A DNA stretch of 64,000 nt from assembly GCA_902826615.1 (NCBI GenBank), contig CADEFN010000008.1:169620-233619 (forward strand). The letters are read 5' to 3'. Below the pieces are notes generated by a model. The model saw only the letters and a list, made by a program, of their open reading frames with translations. It made no database searches and was not told the DNA's origin. Position numbers and translations under genes: made by a program. Of the stretch, positions 1-7,482 are shown piece by piece. Numbering within the stretch: the first letter of the stretch is position 1; the number at the start of each line of letters is the position of its first letter. Source of the DNA: an uncultured Gemmatimonadota bacterium (GTDB lineage Bacteria; Gemmatimonadota; Gemmatimonadetes; Gemmatimonadales; Gemmatimonadaceae).

Positions 1-173
1 CCGACGACTCCTGGAGGCCCGTGGGGCGCGCCTATCTTGCCCGCGCCGCCGAGCGCGGGGACAAACGGATACACGCAGTGGAGGTTCCGGGTGCAGGTCA
101 TTTTGATGTGATCGCGCCCATGACACCCGCTTGGCGCGATGTGATGGCCGGGCTCAGGTTGCTGATGCGCTGA
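1..173 (+). CDS. C-terminal end of an alpha/beta hydrolase (partial)
   Basis: An open frame enters from the left edge and stops at the TGA at 171-173. The last 56 residues include VPGAGHFDVIAPMTPAW, which is typical of the loop carrying the catalytic histidine in prolyl-oligopeptidase or dienelactone-hydrolase-like alpha/beta hydrolases. The nucleophile and acid lie outside the window, so substrate and full length cannot be judged. The next gene begins about 85 bases downstream on the same strand. Confidence 0.6.
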   Translation, partial: DDSWRPVGRAYLARAAERGDKRIHAVEVPGAGHFDVIAPMTPAWRDVMAGLRLLMR

Positions 174-257
174 CAAACGGCTTGCATGGCGGCGAGGGCG
201 CAGAGTCGAATAACTTTCGCCGCCTCGGCTCCAGCACGCCCCCCAGCGTACATACCC

Positions 258-1625
258 ATGTTCCGCAACGTTCACGATAGCGTCCTTGGCACCATTGGCC
301 ACACGCCCCTGGTGCGACTGAATCATGTCGTCCGCGACATCCCGGCCACCGTGTATGCGAAGGTGGAGACCTTCAATCCCGGCCACAGCATCAAGGATCG
401 CATGGCGATCCGCATGGTCGAAGACGCCGAGCGAACGGGAAAGCTGAAGCCCGGTGGCACCATCATCGAAGGGACCAGCGGCAACACCGGGATGGGGCTG
501 GCCATCGCCGCGATTGTGAAGGGATACAAGTGCATCTTCACCACCACCGACAAGCAATCACGCGAGAAGGTGGATGCGCTGCGGGCCTTTGGTGCCGAAG
601 TGATCGTCTGTCCCACCGACGTCGAGCCCGAGGATCCCCGCTCGTACTATTCGGTCTCGTCCCGGCTGGAGCGCGAGACGCCAAACGCCTGGAAGCCGAA
701 TCAGTACGACAACCTGAGCAACTCGCAGGCCCACTACGAAACGACAGGTCCGGAGATCTGGGAGCAGCTCGAGGGAAAGGTGGACCATCTCGTGGTGGGT
801 GTTGGAACCGGCGGCACGATCTGCGGTACGGGCCGTTTTCTCAAGGAGCGCAACCCTGGCGTGAAGGTGTGGGGTATCGACACCTACGGCTCGGTCTTCA
901 AGAAGTACAAGGAAACGGGCATCCTGGACAAACACGAGATCTACCCCTACGTGACCGAAGGGATCGGTGAGGACTTCCTCCCGCAGAACGTCGATTTCAG
1001 TGTCATCGACCACTTCGAGAAGGTCACCGATCGCGATGCGGCCATCTACACCCGCGAAATTGTGCGGCACGAGGGGATCTGGGTGGGCTACTCGGCGGGC
1101 TCGGCCCTGGCTGGGCTGCTGCAGCTCAAGGATCGATTTCGTGCCGGTGAGACCGTCGTCGTGATCTTCCACGATCATGGCACGCGGTATCTCGGCAAGA
1201 TTTTCAACCCCGAGTGGATGCGCCGGATGGGGTATGAAAACCTGGCCGGCCCAACGGCGCGCAGCCTGGTACGCAACAAGAAGGTGGCGGACATCGTGGG
1301 TGTGGAAGTGACGGCGTCGTTAGGTCAGGCGGTGGCGCGGATGAGTGAGAACAACTTCTCCCAGATCCCGGTGACCAAGGAGAGCCGCATCGTCGGATCG
1401 TTGCGCGACACGCAGGCATACGCCGCCCTGGTCGCCGATGCGGCCGCCCGGGACCGGCGGGTGCAGGAGGTGATGCAGAAGCCCTTTCCGTATGTGGACA
1501 TCGAGACGCCGATCGAACTGCTGGCACCGATGATCACGGCCGAGAACCCAGCGGTGCTGGTGCGAGACTTTCCGGCCGACAAGGTCTACGTGCTCACGGG
1601 TTACGACGTCATGCAGGCCATCTGA
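258..1625 (+). CDS. cbs: Cystathionine beta-synthase (PLP enzyme with CBS domain pair)
   Basis: This is a fold-type II PLP enzyme that most likely condenses serine with homocysteine to give cystathionine in the cytoplasm (transsulfuration). I start it at MFRNVHDSV (258) because the extra 24 residues from an ATG at 186 do not resemble the family. Visible motifs are the PLP lysine in GHSIKDR (about residue 46), the EGTSGNTG substrate loop (71-78), the GVGTGGT phosphate-binding loop (about 181) and SAGSALAG near 295. Residues from about 335 to the end form a CBS-domain pair ending in VYVLTGYDVMQAI, likely a nucleotide- or SAM-sensing module. There is no N-terminal haem domain like the one in animals. 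At 455 residues the length is normal for bacterial CBS. A cysteine synthase with fused CBS domains is the main alternative. Confidence 0.88.
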   Translation: MFRNVHDSVLGTIGHTPLVRLNHVVRDIPATVYAKVETFNPGHSIKDRMAIRMVEDAERTGKLKPGGTIIEGTSGNTGMGLAIAAIVKGYKCIFTTTDKQSREKVDALRAFGAEVIVCPTDVEPEDPRSYYSVSSRLERETPNAWKPNQYDNLSNSQAHYETTGPEIWEQLEGKVDHLVVGVGTGGTICGTGRFLKERNPGVKVWGIDTYGSVFKKYKETGILDKHEIYPYVTEGIGEDFLPQNVDFSVIDHFEKVTDRDAAIYTREIVRHEGIWVGYSAGSALAGLLQLKDRFRAGETVVVIFHDHGTRYLGKIFNPEWMRRMGYENLAGPTARSLVRNKKVADIVGVEVTASLGQAVARMSENNFSQIPVTKESRIVGSLRDTQAYAALVADAAARDRRVQEVMQKPFPYVDIETPIELLAPMITAENPAVLVRDFPADKVYVLTGYDVMQAI

Positions 1626-1631
1626 CGAGTC

Positions 1632-2123
1632 ATGCCGGGCACCGCGAACCCCCGCATGGATGTACGCGACGGGCTGGTGGTCGGCTTCATTGCGTATATC
1701 ACCGTGGCAGCCTTCTACGGGCTGTTCGACCTTGCCGGCGGGCGTGGCCCATTTCGCACCGCCCATGTGCTGGCGCACGCCGTCTTTGGGGGTGAGGGGA
1801 GCGCTCCGCCGGTTGTGGACATGGACGCCGTGGTGCGGTACGACGGCATTCACCTCGTGTTGTCGCTGCTGATTGGTGTGGTGGTGATGCTGGTGGTGGG
1901 GTATGGGGAACGCACACCCTCGCGCGCGCGACTGGCCGGCATGGTGGTGGTCGGTGGATACTTTGCGACGGTGGCGGCCGTGTGGATGTTGACCCGGAGT
2001 GTGAGCGGCATGGTGCCCTGGTGGAGTATTGCCGGGGCGAATGGGGCGTCGGTGGTTCTGGCGTCGATGTATGTGATGTGGCGTCGGCCAGGAGTGGGAG
2101 CGAGGTTGTTCCTGGCCGGGTGA
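1632..2123 (+). CDS. Four-helix membrane protein of unknown function
   Basis: A 163-residue protein that starts six bases after the cystathionine beta-synthase stop, so the two are probably co-transcribed. Four hydrophobic segments are visible, at roughly residues 14-34, 70-92, 100-120 and 125-150. A histidine-rich patch, TAHVLAHAVFGGEG, lies between the first two. I do not recognise a family, and the tight spacing to cbs is the only functional hint. Confidence 0.7.
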   Translation: MPGTANPRMDVRDGLVVGFIAYITVAAFYGLFDLAGGRGPFRTAHVLAHAVFGGEGSAPPVVDMDAVVRYDGIHLVLSLLIGVVVMLVVGYGERTPSRARLAGMVVVGGYFATVAAVWMLTRSVSGMVPWWSIAGANGASVVLASMYVMWRRPGVGARLFLAG

Positions 2124-2204
2124 GGTCGCTTCGCACGTCCAGGTGTGTCGCGATGCGTTTGCGCTTGCATTGAGAAGCGACGTGCCGCAGTCTTCGCTCG
2201 CTCA

Positions 2205-2810
2205 ATGCCCCAGTCCACTACGCCGATGACTGACACCGATCTCCCTGCTTCACGCCCAGGCCGCACCTTCGATCGCGACCGGATCGTGGCGGGAGCAGCG
2301 TTCGTGGTGTCCCTGAGCGCACTCGCGGTGAGTCTCGTCCAGACTCGTGTCATGATGGCGCAGCGTGACGCGGCCGTGTGGCCGAGGGTGTCACTGTATA
2401 CCTCCGTGCGCAACGAGGAGCTCGTCGTGGGGGCGCGCAATGTCGGTGTGGGCCCGGCTATCGTCAGCTATGCGCAGGCGAAGCTCGATGGCAAGCCGAT
2501 GGCCACCTTGATGACCCTCGTCGATTCGGCGCCTGTCCCAGCCAACTGGAACTCCAGCGCCGAGGTGACACGTGGGAACCTGACCGGATCGGTGGTCGCT
2601 GTGGACGAGGAGCGCGAGCTGCTTCACATCAAGGGAGAACTCGCGCGTTATGTGGTGCAGCTCGGATCGCGGGTATCGATCGACGTGTGCTACTGCTCTG
2701 TGTTTGACAAGTGCTGGTCGATCAAGGCGCATCGTCTCTCGCAGGAGTCGAAGCGCCCGGAGATTGCTGCTGTACCCGCCTGTCGGGAGCCGAGCGGTCC
2801 GTTGTTCTGA
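2205..2810 (+). CDS. Membrane-anchored exported protein of unknown function
   Basis: About 200 residues with one hydrophobic anchor (IVAGAAFVVSLSALAVSLV) near the N-terminus, followed by a region predicted to lie outside the membrane and rich in beta-like segments. A CYCSVFDKCW cysteine cluster sits near the C-terminus. Possible starts are the ATGs at 2205 and 2226; an upstream ATG at 2145 would add a cysteine- and arginine-rich stretch that looks noncoding. The rest carries no motif that I can name. The 155 bases before the next gene hold no convincing feature. Confidence 0.6.
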   Translation: MPQSTTPMTDTDLPASRPGRTFDRDRIVAGAAFVVSLSALAVSLVQTRVMMAQRDAAVWPRVSLYTSVRNEELVVGARNVGVGPAIVSYAQAKLDGKPMATLMTLVDSAPVPANWNSSAEVTRGNLTGSVVAVDEERELLHIKGELARYVVQLGSRVSIDVCYCSVFDKCWSIKAHRLSQESKRPEIAAVPACREPSGPLF

Positions 2811-2965
2811 GCGCCATGCTAGCGCGGCTGCACGGAGATCTGCACCGTGGGTGGTTGGCGGTTCAAGGACAGGGACTTCGGTTGCTCTTGTCGGGTTGTG
2901 ACGGCTTTGTTTATCAGGCCCGCTGGTGAAGGCAAAAATGTCGAGCCGGTCAGCACGGAGAGTCC

Positions 2966-3679
2966 ATGCCGAACACTTTGCGCGTCTTGCTTACCGTCTT
3001 CGCGGTGGCGTGCGCCGGATCAACCAGCGAAACAGAACAACTCCTCCCCTTGCTTCAGCGGCGCATTGAGGATCGGAAGGCGGCCGCGAGTGCTGGGGAC
3101 TCGGTCGGCTGGCTCCGGGCGGCCGAACTCCATGAAAACGCTATCTGCGTGGATGCCACGGGCGCGAAACGCGCATGCCGCCCCGACTTCGGAGCGCCCA
3201 CTCAATGGCGGCAACGCTCGGTGCTCGACAGTGTTGCCATCGCCCGGATTGGGAACTCCGCCGTAATCACCTACCGCCAGACCGACACGGTGCTGGTCGC
3301 GGACAACCTGGCAATTGGTCGCGCGCGCTATGTGGAAACCTATCAGCTCGAAGCGGGTCGGTGGCGACTGATTGCGCTGACAGAGGCGACGATCCCGGAG
3401 CCACGTGTGGCGGTCTCGGTGCCGGGCTCGGTGCTGCGCCCATATGTCGGCACGTACGGAAGCGCTGCGTATGAGCTGCGCGTCACCATGCGCGACGGGC
3501 TGCTGCACCTGGCGGGGCCGGGCGAAGCGCCTGCGGCGCTGCACGCACTATCTTCCGCGCAGTTCTTTGCGACGGGGGACGTCGGAACCTATGAGTTCCG
3601 GAGGGCAGATGGGGCGAACCCCGACGAGTTGCGCTACCACCATCAGAGCCACACGTATCGGTTTCCGCGTCGTCGATAG
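2966..3679 (+). CDS. Putative lipoprotein, SnoaL/DUF4440-like plus a DUF3471-like tail
   Basis: 237 residues. The N-terminus has a short hydrophobic signal ending in VFAVAC, a plausible lipobox, so the mature protein is probably a lipoprotein. Residues about 25-140 resemble the SnoaL/NTF2-like cone fold used in exported DUF4440-type proteins, with NSAVITYRQT and YQLEAGRWRLIA as the recognisable strands. The tail, with YVGTYGSAAYELRV and DGLLHLAG, resembles the beta-rich DUF3471 module often joined to such domains. A GGAGAG Shine-Dalgarno-like sequence just before 2966 supports the start. The catalytic role, if any, is unknown. Confidence 0.62.
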   Translation: MPNTLRVLLTVFAVACAGSTSETEQLLPLLQRRIEDRKAAASAGDSVGWLRAAELHENAICVDATGAKRACRPDFGAPTQWRQRSVLDSVAIARIGNSAVITYRQTDTVLVADNLAIGRARYVETYQLEAGRWRLIALTEATIPEPRVAVSVPGSVLRPYVGTYGSAAYELRVTMRDGLLHLAGPGEAPAALHALSSAQFFATGDVGTYEFRRADGANPDELRYHHQSHTYRFPRRR

Positions 3680-3826
3680 GTGGGGCTTGCCGATGAGCGA
3701 TAGCTTCTGACCGCGACAATGCGGCGGCCCGGGCCCCGTGACAGATGCGCAGTAGTGAGCCTGCGCGTGAGACTGGGGCGTCGAGGATAGGCAACAGATG
3801 CGTGGTAAATCGGGAGTAAACACGGC

Positions 3827-4321
3827 GTGAACGGAGAGTACCGGATGGCATACCTTCGTTGGGCGGCGTGTGGCACGGCGGCGGCTGCGCTGCTGCATGT
3901 GGCGATCATGCTCGGCGGCGCGGAGTGGTACCGCTTCTTTGGCGCCGGAGAAGGGATGGCGCGCCTCGCCCGCAGCGGGAGTGTGTACCCGACCGTCGTA
4001 ACCAGCGGCATCGCGTGTGCGCTCGCCCTCGCGGCCGTTTACGGTTTGTCGGGAGCCGCGGTCATCCGACCGCTGCCACTGCTGCGGCCGATGCTGGTGT
4101 CGGTCGCCGTGGTCTTCCTTGCCCGCGCCTTGCTGGGGATTCCGGCCGTCTTCCTGGGTTCCGGCCCCTACATGGCGGAGCTGCGGGGCCGCTTGCCCTT
4201 CATGGCCGTTACCTCGCTCGTGTGTCTCGCGCTGGGGCTAGGCTACGCAGCCGGCGCGGTCCACGTCGCGAACCGGACGCCGCCAGCGTCCGCGACTGAG
4301 GACCAACGCCGCCCGGGATAA
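3827..4321 (+). CDS. Four-helix membrane protein of unknown function
   Basis: A protein of 158-164 residues, depending on whether the start is 3827 or the in-frame ATG at 3845. Four transmembrane helices are evident, at about residues 12-30, 55-75, 85-112 and 124-147, with a short charged C-terminal tail. It resembles generic small DUF-type integral membrane proteins, and I do not assign a family. The following 262 bases (4322-4583) contain no gene that I can support; they hold one copy of the CGTTAGGC octamer at 4366-4373. Confidence 0.65.
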   Translation: MNGEYRMAYLRWAACGTAAAALLHVAIMLGGAEWYRFFGAGEGMARLARSGSVYPTVVTSGIACALALAAVYGLSGAAVIRPLPLLRPMLVSVAVVFLARALLGIPAVFLGSGPYMAELRGRLPFMAVTSLVCLALGLGYAAGAVHVANRTPPASATEDQRRPG

Positions 4322-4583
4322 TCGACGCCTGGCTCGCGGCGCGGTGCGGGCACCCATGACAGAGTCGTTAGGCATGCGCGGTCGGCATGACCACCGCGCA
4401 GGTGGAAGGCCCCGCTTGCGCCGCGCACGCGGGCTTCGCATACTAAGGAAGGCCTGACGCCCATGCCTCCTCCCTCCAATTCGGGAAGTACTTCACGTAC
4501 GGGGCCAGTTCTCTCGTGTCCACCACTTGAGCTGAATCACATTTTGGAGGGATTGTGACGCAGGCTCAGGTCTGGAGACCGAG

Positions 4584-5288
4584 ATGGCACTGTCGCAACC
4601 GATTTACTTTCTGAAACGACGCGCGCGGCGTATGTCCCGCGCCGAGGGGATTCCCCTCCACGAGGCGTTGGACCGCGTGGCGCGCGAGGAAGGCTTTCGC
4701 CATTGGGGGATGTTGGCCGCTCAACTCCCTTCGCTCAACACTCAACCTTCGCTGTTGCGCCAGCTCTCACTGGGCGACCTGCTTCTGCTCGGCGGTCGAC
4801 CTGGGCAGGGCAAAACCGTGGCAAGTTTTCGTCTGGCAATCGAGGCGTTGCGGCAAGGTCGCGACGTCGTTGTTTTTACGCTCGAGTACACGCAGGAAGA
4901 AGTCCGGCGCCATCTGCGGACGCTTGGAGCTGACCTCACGCGTTTTGCAGGACAGCTGCGGATTGACACATCGGATGAGATCTGTGCGCCATACGTTGCT
5001 CAGGCACTCGCCTCCGCGCGTCCGGGCACCGTGGTGGTGATCGACTATCTGCAGCTGCTTGATCAGCGGCGGGAAAGTCCGCCACTGGCCGAGCAGATCG
5101 CTGCGCTTCGAGCCGTGGCCCGTGACCGCGAGCTGATCATCGGATGTCTCGCTCAGGTGGACAGGGCGTTTGAAGCGACCGGTCGGCGGGTCCCGAGCCT
5201 CCAGGATGTGCGCCTGCCGAATCCCGTGGATCTGAGCCTGTTCACGAAGGTGTGCTTTGTTCATGATCAGCGGGTGACGTTCCAATAG
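4584..5288 (+). CDS. Orphan DnaB/RadA-like RecA-fold ATPase
   Basis: 234 residues. After an N-terminal helical segment (FLKRRARRMSRAEGIPL and on to about residue 50) comes a compact RecA-like core. It has Walker A GGRPGQGKT (about 71-79), a glutamate-containing TLEYTQEEV loop (the catalytic Glu in DnaB) and Walker B TVVVIDYLQLL (about 149-159), followed by a conserved LAQVDR segment. These are hallmarks of the DnaB helicase C-terminal domain. The protein is only half the length of a replicative helicase and lacks the DnaG-interacting N-terminal domain. It could be a mobile-element helicase relic or a specialised ATPase. A GGAGA sequence precedes the start. Confidence 0.75.
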   Translation: MALSQPIYFLKRRARRMSRAEGIPLHEALDRVAREEGFRHWGMLAAQLPSLNTQPSLLRQLSLGDLLLLGGRPGQGKTVASFRLAIEALRQGRDVVVFTLEYTQEEVRRHLRTLGADLTRFAGQLRIDTSDEICAPYVAQALASARPGTVVVIDYLQLLDQRRESPPLAEQIAALRAVARDRELIIGCLAQVDRAFEATGRRVPSLQDVRLPNPVDLSLFTKVCFVHDQRVTFQ

Positions 5289-5466
5289 CAGGTCGGGCCC
5301 GGGAGTCCGACCGGACGATCGTGAGTTCGGTTCGGACTTCGCCCCGTCGTCGCGACGAGTTTGAGCACCGCCCCCCCTCGAGGGAGCTGCCGGACTCCCC
5401 GACCCGGCGTGGCGCAGCTCGTCACGCGGCTGTGGCTACTGTGTGCTCGCCCTTGCATTGTTCCGC

Positions 5467-6234
5467 ATGAACCTCGCGACCATCAAGCGCCCGAGCTGGC
5501 GCCGCCTCGCGTCGCTGACCATCGCGTCGTGCGGCGCCCTCGCAAGCGGCGACGCGCAACTGCCCGAGCGCTTCACGAACCTCCAGGTGCTCCCGCCCGG
5601 AATTGCTTCGGATAGTTTGCTTTCTGTCATGGGAGGCTTCACTCGGGCGCTTGGGGTACCCTGTCGCCATTGCCACGTGGCCCGCAATGGAGGACGCCCC
5701 GCAGCAGACGAGTTCGCGGCGGATGGTGTCGAAGCCAAGCGGGTCGCACGCGCCATGCTGCGAATGGTCGATGCGATCAACCGTGAACATCTCCCAGCCA
5801 CCGGGCGACTCCCAGTGAACATGGCTCAGGTCACGTGCGCGACGTGCCACCGCGGTATTCGGCGGCCGGTCGCGTTGGAAGATGAGCTGTGGGCGGCATA
5901 CGTGCGAAGCGGTTTGGACTCCACCGTGGCGCTGTATCGGGCGCTGCGCACGCAACACTACGGCACCGGGGCCTACGACTTTTCGGAGCTCCCGCTTCCA
6001 ACCCTCGCGGACCGTCTGGCTACGCAGCCCGTCGGGCAGGCCGACGCGCTGGTCCTGATGCGGCTGAACCTGGAGTACCATCCTGACTCCTGGTTCACCT
6101 ACCAGCAGCTCGGCCAGTTGCAGGCGTCCATGGGAGATACGGCGGCGGCCATTGTGTCGGTCGAGCGGGGACTTGCCCTGAACCCGCAGCGCCCCTTCCT
6201 GCGCGAGCTGCTGACGCGACTGCTCAAGCGTTAG
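5467..6234 (+). CDS. Exported dihaem c-type cytochrome with TPR-like tail
   Basis: 255 residues with a Sec-type signal (LASLTIASCGALASGDA) and two haem-attachment motifs, CRHCH at 66-70 and CATCH at 124-128. The spacing and surroundings (LLSVMGGFTRALGVPCRHCHV, then QVTCATCHRG) match the family annotated as photosynthetic reaction-centre cytochrome c subunit-like, which in non-phototrophs is a generic periplasmic cytochrome. The last 60 residues look like one or two TPR helices (DSWFTYQQLGQLQASMGDTA). The start at 5467 leaves a sensible signal peptide. The stop lies in CGTTAGGC and overlaps the stop of the convergent gene on the other strand. Confidence 0.8.
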   Translation: MNLATIKRPSWRRLASLTIASCGALASGDAQLPERFTNLQVLPPGIASDSLLSVMGGFTRALGVPCRHCHVARNGGRPAADEFAADGVEAKRVARAMLRMVDAINREHLPATGRLPVNMAQVTCATCHRGIRRPVALEDELWAAYVRSGLDSTVALYRALRTQHYGTGAYDFSELPLPTLADRLATQPVGQADALVLMRLNLEYHPDSWFTYQQLGQLQASMGDTAAAIVSVERGLALNPQRPFLRELLTRLLKR

Positions 6235-6236
6235 GC
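6229..6236. repeat. CGTTAGGC octamer forming shared convergent stop codons
   Basis: The TAG of the upstream cytochrome gene (6232-6234) and the TAA of the convergent deaminase gene (6233-6231 on the other strand) both lie in a single copy of the window-wide CGTTAGGC octamer. The same arrangement recurs at 19317-19324. Confidence 0.7.
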
Positions 6237-7244
6237 GTGGGTCTTCAGCTTCACAAGATCGACGCCGGCCTGTTTCAGCATCCCGGTCGCGGTATCGCTC
6301 AAGGGGTACGCCTCACTGAACACTACCCGCCGGATCCCGGCGTTGATGATCATCTTGCTGCACATCAGGCAGGGCGAATAGGTCGTGTACAGCGTGGCGT
6401 CCCGGATGGCGATGCCATGGTACGAGGCCTGGACAATCGCATTTTCCTCGGCGTGTGAACAGAGACACTCCTCGAGGTTCTTCCCGCTCTCCCCAAACGA
6501 ATTGCAGCGCGGACAGCCGCCCTCATTGCAGTTCTTCACCCCACGCGGCGTGCCATTGTACCCGGTGCTGATGATCCGGCGGTCGGAGACGATCACCGCG
6601 GCAACCTGGCGCTTCATGCAGTTGGAGCGAGTGGCCACGGTGCGCGCGATGTCCATGAAGTACTGGTCCCACGACGGCCGCGCGGAGGCCACTTGCAGCA
6701 TCTGCAGGGTCGCGGTCAGCCGCGCAGTGAACTCATCCAGTGTGCCGTCGTTGTCGATCACGCGGTCCGCGAGGCGCTCGGTCTCCAGCAGCTGCTGCGC
6801 CGCGGCATTGCTGCTGGCAAATTCGCGTTCCTCCTGCTGGATGAAGGCCTCCAGGGTGGCACCATCCCCCTCGCGCTGGCGCGCGAGCGAGCGGGCAAAA
6901 CGCGCCTCGAGGGGTGCAAAGACGTGGAAGAGCGAGAACGACGCGGAGCCCGCCTCCTTCAACGCCCGCACTTCGGCGGGATGCCGGATGCTGTCCACTG
7001 CGTAGTTCCGGTCGGGCAACATCCGGGCGACCGTCAGTTGCGCGAGCGCCCCGGGGCCGTGTCGCTCACGCAGTTCGTTCCCCAGAGCAATGAGGTTCTC
7101 GCGCACGGCTGACAGGCCGCGCTGCCTGGCCTCCTCGCGAATCACATCAGACAGGGAGACGCTGGTGAATCCGCGCGCCGCGAGCACTTCGGCGGCGGTC
7201 GTCTTGCCGGAGGCATTCCGCCCGGTAAGTCCGATGATGATCAT
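6231..7244 (-). CDS. P-loop kinase-like domain fused to dCMP/cytidine deaminase
   Basis: 337 residues in two parts. Residues 1-180 are a P-loop domain starting MIIIGLTGRNASGKTT, similar to dephospho-CoA kinase or deoxynucleoside-monophosphate kinase folds. Residues 190-337 are a zinc-dependent deoxycytidylate deaminase with HAEEN (264-268) and PCLMC (291-295) as the catalytic zinc site, plus extra cysteines in CNEGGCPRC and ECLC. The deaminase would convert dCMP to dUMP for dTTP synthesis. The same domain order occurs in fungal DCD1 and, with a larger P-loop domain, in antiphage DcdV/AvcD proteins. I chose the start at 7244 because it leads directly into the P-loop strand; a longer frame reading upstream looks noncoding. 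Housekeeping versus defence cannot be decided from sequence. Confidence 0.85.
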   Translation of the reverse strand: MIIIGLTGRNASGKTTAAEVLAARGFTSVSLSDVIREEARQRGLSAVRENLIALGNELRERHGPGALAQLTVARMLPDRNYAVDSIRHPAEVRALKEAGSASFSLFHVFAPLEARFARSLARQREGDGATLEAFIQQEEREFASSNAAAQQLLETERLADRVIDNDGTLDEFTARLTATLQMLQVASARPSWDQYFMDIARTVATRSNCMKRQVAAVIVSDRRIISTGYNGTPRGVKNCNEGGCPRCNSFGESGKNLEECLCSHAEENAIVQASYHGIAIRDATLYTTYSPCLMCSKMIINAGIRRVVFSEAYPLSDTATGMLKQAGVDLVKLKTHA

Positions 7245-7482
7245 GGTGGGGTGGTGCGTGAAGGCAGGAGAACGGTACGGGCGAAAGCTGGGTGCCTCGC
7301 GTGCTGCCGTCCAGTCGCGCGCTTCCCGTCGATCGAAAGGTGTCGACCGTCCAGGGCTTTGGCTGGCGTGCCCAATGCTCACGCCGCGCGCCGCTCCCGG
7401 CAACCCACGCCGCAGGTGTCCGATGCGTTCGGTCGCTTTGGCTCGTTAGACGTTCTCGCTCGAGCTGACGGGCTGCGGCGCG

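Noticed and set aside
558..1178. Long open frames antisense to cbs and to many other genes
   Set aside because: High GC content makes long antisense frames common. They lack family motifs, ribosome-binding sites and sensible starts, while the sense frames are unmistakable genes.
2817..2929. Short frame between two lipoprotein or anchor-protein genes
   Set aside because: Only about 37 residues, no ribosome-binding site, no family resemblance.
4366..4373. Telomere-like or CRISPR-related meaning for the TTAGGC-containing octamer
   Set aside because: Copies are single, dispersed and mostly inside genes. There is no array or spacer structure.
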